Assembly: GCF_900110415.1 (NCBI RefSeq)
Contig: NZ_FODR01000004.1
Span: 186,001 to 250,000 of the forward strand
Origin: Mucilaginibacter sp. OK283
GTDB taxonomy: Bacteria > Bacteroidota > Bacteroidia > Sphingobacteriales > Sphingobacteriaceae
DNA length: 64,000 bases
Direction: 5' to 3'
The position numbers and the translations under genes were made by a program. This document shows positions 59,924 through 64,000 of the stretch, in pieces (the first letter of the stretch is position 1; each line of letters begins with the position of its first letter). A model generated the notes under the pieces. It had not been told where the DNA came from and did not search any database. It saw only the letters and a list, made by a program, of their open reading frames with translations.

Positions 59924-60574
59924 ATGAACCACCTGATAGCGCCATCTATTTTAGCAGCCGACTTTGCCAACCTGCAACGCGATATTGAAATGATCAATAA
60001 CAGCGATGCTGATTGGGTGCATGTTGATATTATGGATGGCATGTTTGTGCCAAATATCTCTTTTGGTTTTCCGGTTGTTGCTGCCACAAAAAGGCATGCC
60101 ACCAAACCGCTGGATGTTCACCTGATGATTGTTGATCCTGATAGGTACCTTAAGGCGTTTAAAGACGCCGGTGCCAATGGTATCACTGTTCATTACGAAG
60201 CCTGCCCGCATTTACATCGCACCGTACAAGCTATTAAAGAGCTTGGCTGCAGGGCAGGAGTAGCCCTTAACCCGCATACGCCCGTAGCTTTATTGGAGGA
60301 TATTATTGCCGACCTGGATATGGTGCTTATAATGTCTGTTAATCCTGGTTTTGGCGGACAAAAGTTTATTGCCAATACCTACAAAAAGCTTAACGATTTG
60401 AAGGCCCTGAGTGAAAAGAAAAATCCGGGCTTATTTATCGAGGTTGATGGCGGCGTAGATCAAAATAATGTTAAAGAATTATTGCAAGCAGGTGCAAATG
60501 TGCTTGTTGCGGGCAGTTCTGTGTTCTCATCGGCCATACCGGCCGATGCAATATATAACCTCAAACACCCTTAA
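59924..60574 (+). CDS. rpe: Ribulose-phosphate 3-epimerase
   Basis: From the ATG at 59924, 216 residues (MNHLIAPSILAADFANLQRDI). Catalytic aspartates and metal ligands are in WVHVDIMDGMFVPNISFG; LDVHLMIVDPDRYL, ILIMSVNPGFGGQKFI-like MSVNPGFGGQKFI and FIEVDGGVDQNN complete the epimerase barrel. It interconverts ribulose-5- and xylulose-5-phosphate in the pentose phosphate pathway, the same pool XylB feeds. An upstream in-frame extension of 10 residues lies before the -7 box. Confidence 0.95.
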   Translation: MNHLIAPSILAADFANLQRDIEMINNSDADWVHVDIMDGMFVPNISFGFPVVAATKRHATKPLDVHLMIVDPDRYLKAFKDAGANGITVHYEACPHLHRTVQAIKELGCRAGVALNPHTPVALLEDIIADLDMVLIMSVNPGFGGQKFIANTYKKLNDLKALSEKKNPGLFIEVDGGVDQNNVKELLQAGANVLVAGSSVFSSAIPADAIYNLKHP

Positions 60575-60776
60575 AAGTTATTACAATTGTAATAATTACT
60601 ACCAACCTTATAGGATAAATTTGATATTTGCAATCAAAAAGGCTTTTGTTGATTAATTGTATATTTTTTCAAAAAACGTAAATTAATCCTATGAATTTTG
60701 TCAAATTGATTAACTTCGGCCCAACTAAATACAAAGTTCCTAATCAAGTATTCAGAACCTACAATTCGTTAATTAT

Positions 60777-61844
60777 ATGAAACATAATTTTGGTGCCGGA
60801 CCAGGCATTTTACCTCAGGAGGTTTTAAAACAAGCTTCCGAGGCGGTTATTGATTTTAATGGTACAGGATTATCATTGCTGGAGATCTCTCACAGGTCGA
60901 AAGAATTTGAAGCAGTTTTGAATGAAGCTGTTGCATTGGTAAAAGAATTATTTGATGTGCCAGAAGGTTATTCGATATTATTTTTACAAGGCGGCGCCAG
61001 TACGCAGTTTGCCATGGCCCCCTACAATTTATTGCCTTCAACAGGCAAAGCCGCTTACCTGGAAACAGGTGTTTGGGCTAATAAAGCCTTAAAGGAAGCA
61101 AAGTTTTTTGGCGAAGTAGAGATTGTTGCCTCTTCAAAAGCCGATAATTTTACTTACATCCCTAAAGATTATACTATTCCTGCTGATGCGGCTTACTTCC
61201 ACATCACTTCAAACAATACCATTTATGGTACACAGTTACAGGAATTCCCAAAATCGCCGGTACCGGTTGTTTGCGATATGTCGTCAGATATTTTCAGCCG
61301 TAAAATTAACGTTGCCGACTTTGGTTTAATTTATGCCGGCGCTCAAAAAAACATGGGCCCTGCAGGTGTTACCTTAGTTATTGTTAAAGACGATATTTTA
61401 GGTAAAGTTGATCGCAAAATACCGGCGATGCTTAATTACCAGGTACAAATTGAAGGCGGATCGATGTACAACACCCCTCCATGTTTTGCTATCTACGTAT
61501 CGATGCTTACGCTGCAATGGTTAAAAGCCAAAGGCGGCGTTGAAGTTATCGAGCAGGAAAACATCACCAAAGCACGCGTATTATATGACGAGATTGAACG
61601 CAACCCGTTATTTAAACCGGTTTGCGCTACAGAAGATCGCTCGCACATGAATGTAACCTTTGTAATGGAAAATCCTGAACTGGAAAAACCATTCCTGAAA
61701 CTATGCGACGAAAGAGGTATAGTAGGTATCAAAGGCCACAGAAGCGTTGGTGGTTTCCGCGCATCAATTTACAACGCGTTGCCAATAACCAGCGTTTACG
61801 CCCTTATTGACGTAATGCAGGAGTTTGCTGAATCAAATAAATAA
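60777..61844 (+). CDS. serC: Phosphoserine aminotransferase
   Basis: A 355-residue class V aminotransferase starting [20 protein letters not shown]. The GP(G/A)-type N-terminus, [16 protein letters not shown] and the PLP lysine in [14 protein letters not shown] are SerC signatures. It makes 3-phosphoserine from 3-phosphohydroxypyruvate and glutamate. It precedes serA across a heptamer array, so the two form a serine synthesis unit. The 60575-60776 gap shows an AT-rich leader with no other feature. Confidence 0.96.
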   Translation: MKHNFGAGPGILPQEVLKQASEAVIDFNGTGLSLLEISHRSKEFEAVLNEAVALVKELFDVPEGYSILFLQGGASTQFAMAPYNLLPSTGKAAYLETGVWANKALKEAKFFGEVEIVASSKADNFTYIPKDYTIPADAAYFHITSNNTIYGTQLQEFPKSPVPVVCDMSSDIFSRKINVADFGLIYAGAQKNMGPAGVTLVIVKDDILGKVDRKIPAMLNYQVQIEGGSMYNTPPCFAIYVSMLTLQWLKAKGGVEVIEQENITKARVLYDEIERNPLFKPVCATEDRSHMNVTFVMENPELEKPFLKLCDERGIVGIKGHRSVGGFRASIYNALPITSVYALIDVMQEFAESNK

Positions 61845-61845
61845 T

Positions 61846-61920
61846 TTAGTCATCAGTAATTGGTCATTAGTCATTTTGGATGGCGGATAGACCAATGACT
61901 AATGACCAATGACTAATGAC
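61846..61920. repeat. Complementary heptamer arrays between serC and serA
   Basis: From 61862: GGTCATT, AGTCATT. From 61890: GACCAAT, GACTAAT, GACCAAT, GACTAAT. The two arrays are reverse complements and begin right after the serC stop. The words also occur at 6923-6960. Confidence 0.8.
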
Positions 61921-61928
61921 AAAATAAG

Positions 61929-62882
61929 ATGATCAAAATATTAGCTAATGACGGTATCGACCCGATTGGAAAACAGCTTTTAGAAGAAGCCGGTTTTATT
62001 GTTGATACCAATAACATTCCGCAGGATGAATTACCTGTGCGGTTACAAGAGTACGATGCCATTACTGTACGTAGCGCAACTAAAGTACGTAAGGCCCTTA
62101 TTGATGCCTGCCCAAATCTTAAAGTGATTGGCCGTGGCGGTGTTGGTATGGATAACATTGATGTAGAATATGCAAGGGAAAAAGGCCTGAGCGTTTATAA
62201 TACGCCTGCGTCATCTTCATTATCAGTTGCCGAACTTGTTTTTGCCAGTTTATTTGGCGCGGTAAGGTTTTTGCCAGATAGCAACCGCAAAATGCCGGTT
62301 GAAGGTGGTACTAAATTTAACGACCTGAAGAAGGCTTATGCAAAAGGTATCGAACTGCGCGGTAAAACTTTAGGTATTGTTGGCTTTGGCCGTATCGGCC
62401 GAGAGGTGGCTAAAATAGCTATTGGCGTTGGTATGGAAGTTTTGGCTTACGATTTATTCCCTTTTAACCCCGAGTTGGATATTGTTTTAGGTGGTGGTAC
62501 AACCGTTAAGGTAAGTGTAAAAACTTCAACTTTAGAAGAGGTAACCAAAACAGCCGATTTCATTACCCTGCACACGCCGTTTATTGACAAGGCCCTGTTT
62601 GGTGCCGAAGAATTGGCATTAACCAAAAAAGGTGTTGGCTTTGTAAATATTTCACGCGGTGGTTTAATTGACGAATTGGCTTTAGTTGACGCGTTAAACA
62701 GCGGCCAGGTTTCATTTGCAGCTTTAGACGTATTTGATAACGAGCCAACACCCCGCGAAGAGATACTGAAACACCCTAAAATTTCTTTAACCCCTCACAT
62801 TGGTGCTGCCACCAATGAGGCGCAGGAAAGAATAGGTGTGGAGCTTGCCAACCTGATCATCGATCACTTTAAAAAAGCATAA
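61929..62882 (+). CDS. serA: D-3-phosphoglycerate dehydrogenase (short form)
   Basis: A 317-residue D-2-hydroxyacid dehydrogenase. NAD binding is at KTLGIVGFGRIGREVAK, and the active-site R, E and H are in NISRGGLIDE, LDVFDNEPTP and LTPHIGAATNEAQERIG. It lacks the C-terminal ACT regulatory domain of long SerA proteins, so allosteric serine inhibition of the usual type is unlikely. It oxidises 3-phosphoglycerate, the first step before SerC. Confidence 0.92.
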   Translation: MIKILANDGIDPIGKQLLEEAGFIVDTNNIPQDELPVRLQEYDAITVRSATKVRKALIDACPNLKVIGRGGVGMDNIDVEYAREKGLSVYNTPASSSLSVAELVFASLFGAVRFLPDSNRKMPVEGGTKFNDLKKAYAKGIELRGKTLGIVGFGRIGREVAKIAIGVGMEVLAYDLFPFNPELDIVLGGGTTVKVSVKTSTLEEVTKTADFITLHTPFIDKALFGAEELALTKKGVGFVNISRGGLIDELALVDALNSGQVSFAALDVFDNEPTPREEILKHPKISLTPHIGAATNEAQERIGVELANLIIDHFKKA

Positions 62883-62949
62883 ACACCAATTTGACTAATT
62901 GAGCCAATTTTCACGAATTTGATTATAGGCTGATTTTTTGAATAAAACG

Positions 62950-62989
62950 AATGGCACGAATTCCTAAGGAGTTCGTGTCATTTGGTTTT
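62950..62989 (+). terminator. Terminator after serA
   Basis: A stem AATGGCACGAA with TTCGTGTCATT (one G-T pair), 11-base loop, then GGTTTTTTAT. The preceding 62884-62945 stretch has AT-rich word repeats (CAATTTGACTAATTGAGC). Confidence 0.7.
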
Positions 62990-63171
62990 TTATACAATAG
63001 GTGCGATCAATAGGTGCGATGTCACCAGGTATAAAGCGATGACCAACTACGCACATTCGCCTTACATTCATGCGTTTGCTTTGTTCCTTATAGTGATGGT
63101 CACAGCTAACCCGATACAGGACGACGGAATTTATGAAAGCCTCTCGAGTTTGTGATAAATACCTGCCTACA

Positions 63172-63210
63172 CACAAAAGCCGGATAAATTTCATTTACCC
63201 GGCTTTTGTG
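63172..63210 (-). terminator. Terminator of the mlaD-like gene
   Basis: A 12-bp perfect stem (CACAAAAGCCGG with CCGGCTTTTGTG) with a 15-base loop, 24 bases beyond the stop on the minus strand. The U-rich part of the stem suggests a two-way terminator. From 62990 to 63171 no gene is recognised. Confidence 0.75.
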
Positions 63211-63233
63211 CTTTAAACTCTTAATTCTTTTTT

Positions 63234-64000
63234 TTAATCTTTTTTACCGCCAAATACCGAGAAGCTCACGTAACGTTTAGGGTGAGCTTTTAAATCGAGC
63301 AACAGGTTGTTTAGGCTGTTGGTGGCGGCATCCATGTTTTTGTAAACCTTATCGTCGTTCATCAGCAAGCCCAAAGTTCCTTTGGTCGAATTGATATTGG
63401 CGATAGTTGCCTGTAAATCGGCCATGGCCTTGTTGGCGTTATCCAAGGTGTTTTTGATGTTCGATGCAGCTATATCGTTACTTATTTTTTCAAAATTAGT
63501 AGCCATGCCGTTTATATGCACGGTGCTCGTCTTCAGGTTAGATGATACTACTTCGGCATTCGACAGTATTACATCAATGTGTTTGGTTTGGGTTCCAACC
63601 AGGTTATCTATTTTTTTGGTAACACCTTCCAGTGTTTGCAGGGAGTTGGCAATGCTCATAAAACTGCGATCAACATTCTTCTGAAAGTTTGGGTTCAGGA
63701 TCTTGTTGATGGCGGCTAAAGATGAGTCGAGCTTGGTAATTAGCATTTCGGCTTTTTTTTGTATCGGCTGCAGGCTTTCGGCCAGGCTTCCCTGTATGTC
63801 GGCCTTCAAAGTGTCTTTGTTTTCAGCAAGTATTTTGCTATTGCCTAATTCAAAAACGATGGCTTTGCTACCTAAAAGATCGGTGCTTTCCAGCTTAGCC
63901 AGGGTGTTGTTCGGGACATCGTATTTTTCCTCAATCTTAAACTCAACTATGGTGCGGCCATCTGGCTGAAGCTCCATTTTTGAAATACGGCCAATCTGGA
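63234..64000 (-). CDS. MlaD/MCE-family protein, C-terminal part (cut by window edge)
   Basis: The frame stays open to the window edge; reading from 64000 gives QIGRISKMELQPDGRTIVEFKIEEKYDVPNNTLAKLEST. These residues are the end of an MCE (mammalian cell entry) domain of MlaD-like proteins. The following 200 residues are long helical coiled-coil (ESLQPIQKKAEMLITKLDSSLAAINKIL...NLLLDLKAHPKRYVSFSVFG). MlaD proteins form a hexameric ring bridging the periplasm in ABC lipid transport. The ATPase and permease partners should lie past the window edge. Confidence 0.85.
   Translation of the reverse strand, partial: QIGRISKMELQPDGRTIVEFKIEEKYDVPNNTLAKLESTDLLGSKAIVFELGNSKILAENKDTLKADIQGSLAESLQPIQKKAEMLITKLDSSLAAINKILNPNFQKNVDRSFMSIANSLQTLEGVTKKIDNLVGTQTKHIDVILSNAEVVSSNLKTSTVHINGMATNFEKISNDIAASNIKNTLDNANKAMADLQATIANINSTKGTLGLLMNDDKVYKNMDAATNSLNNLLLDLKAHPKRYVSFSVFGGKKD

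Overview
The window reads as chromosome of a Bacteroidota bacterium, most likely Sphingobacteriaceae close to Mucilaginibacter or Pedobacter. The reasons are TAnnTTTG-type -7 promoter boxes, few Shine-Dalgarno sequences, family-typical neighbours (rsmD with a DUF3822 gene, rpsO-pnp, serC-serA), a GH106-like hydrolase with a xylose/hexuronate cluster, and many structured intergenic repeats. The genus is inferred from style, not proven.

Layout. 0-7 kb holds housekeeping genes: pyrE (cut by the window edge), two NUDIX hydrolases, coaD, a DeoR regulator, rsmD, DUF3822, two small membrane proteins and a RecD-like helicase. At 7-10 kb are a double SnoaL-like protein, a gene-poor repeat-rich kilobase and a flavin reductase-like gene. 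10.3-16.4 kb is a probable defence island: a tiny gene coupled to an SMC-like zinc-hook ATPase, followed by a Septu-like pair (large ABC-type ATPase plus HNH nuclease). A hairpin terminator closes it, and copies of a REP/BIME-like element lie on both sides. 16.6-28.7 kb holds a DUF4440 protein, iscS-iscU-iscA, a methylmalonyl-CoA epimerase fused to a SUKH-like domain, rpmE2, a GlmU-like protein, tpiA, prmA, a GntR regulator and cydAB. 29-46 kb is carbohydrate use: a GH106-like enzyme, then a LacI regulator divergent from xylB-xylA-sugar symporter, then uxuA-uxaC-kdgK-kdgA-exuT. Together they take xylose to xylulose-5-phosphate and, apart from a missing fructuronate reductase (uxuB), glucuronate to pyruvate and glyceraldehyde-3-phosphate, as expected for glucuronoxylan-type substrates. 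46-64 kb holds msrA, corA, wbqC, an acyltransferase and glycosyltransferase pair, aroQ, xerD, a thioesterase, an M61 peptidase, rpsO, pnp, rpe, serC, serA and an MlaD-like protein cut by the window edge.

The most unusual structure is spread through the gaps. About twenty loci, often starting at a stop codon, carry short arrays of degenerate 7-bp (sometimes 8-bp) units. The motif differs from locus to locus, and a reverse-complementary array often follows, so the RNA could fold into a long hairpin. One such double array sits in frame inside the glycosyltransferase gene. Other repeat families present are a 29-bp inverted-repeat REP-like element, palindromes containing GGTACGAAG, 20-bp tandem hairpins, a 90-bp tandem duplication and GC-rich palindromes.

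No rRNA, tRNA, CRISPR array, IS element or prophage was recognised.
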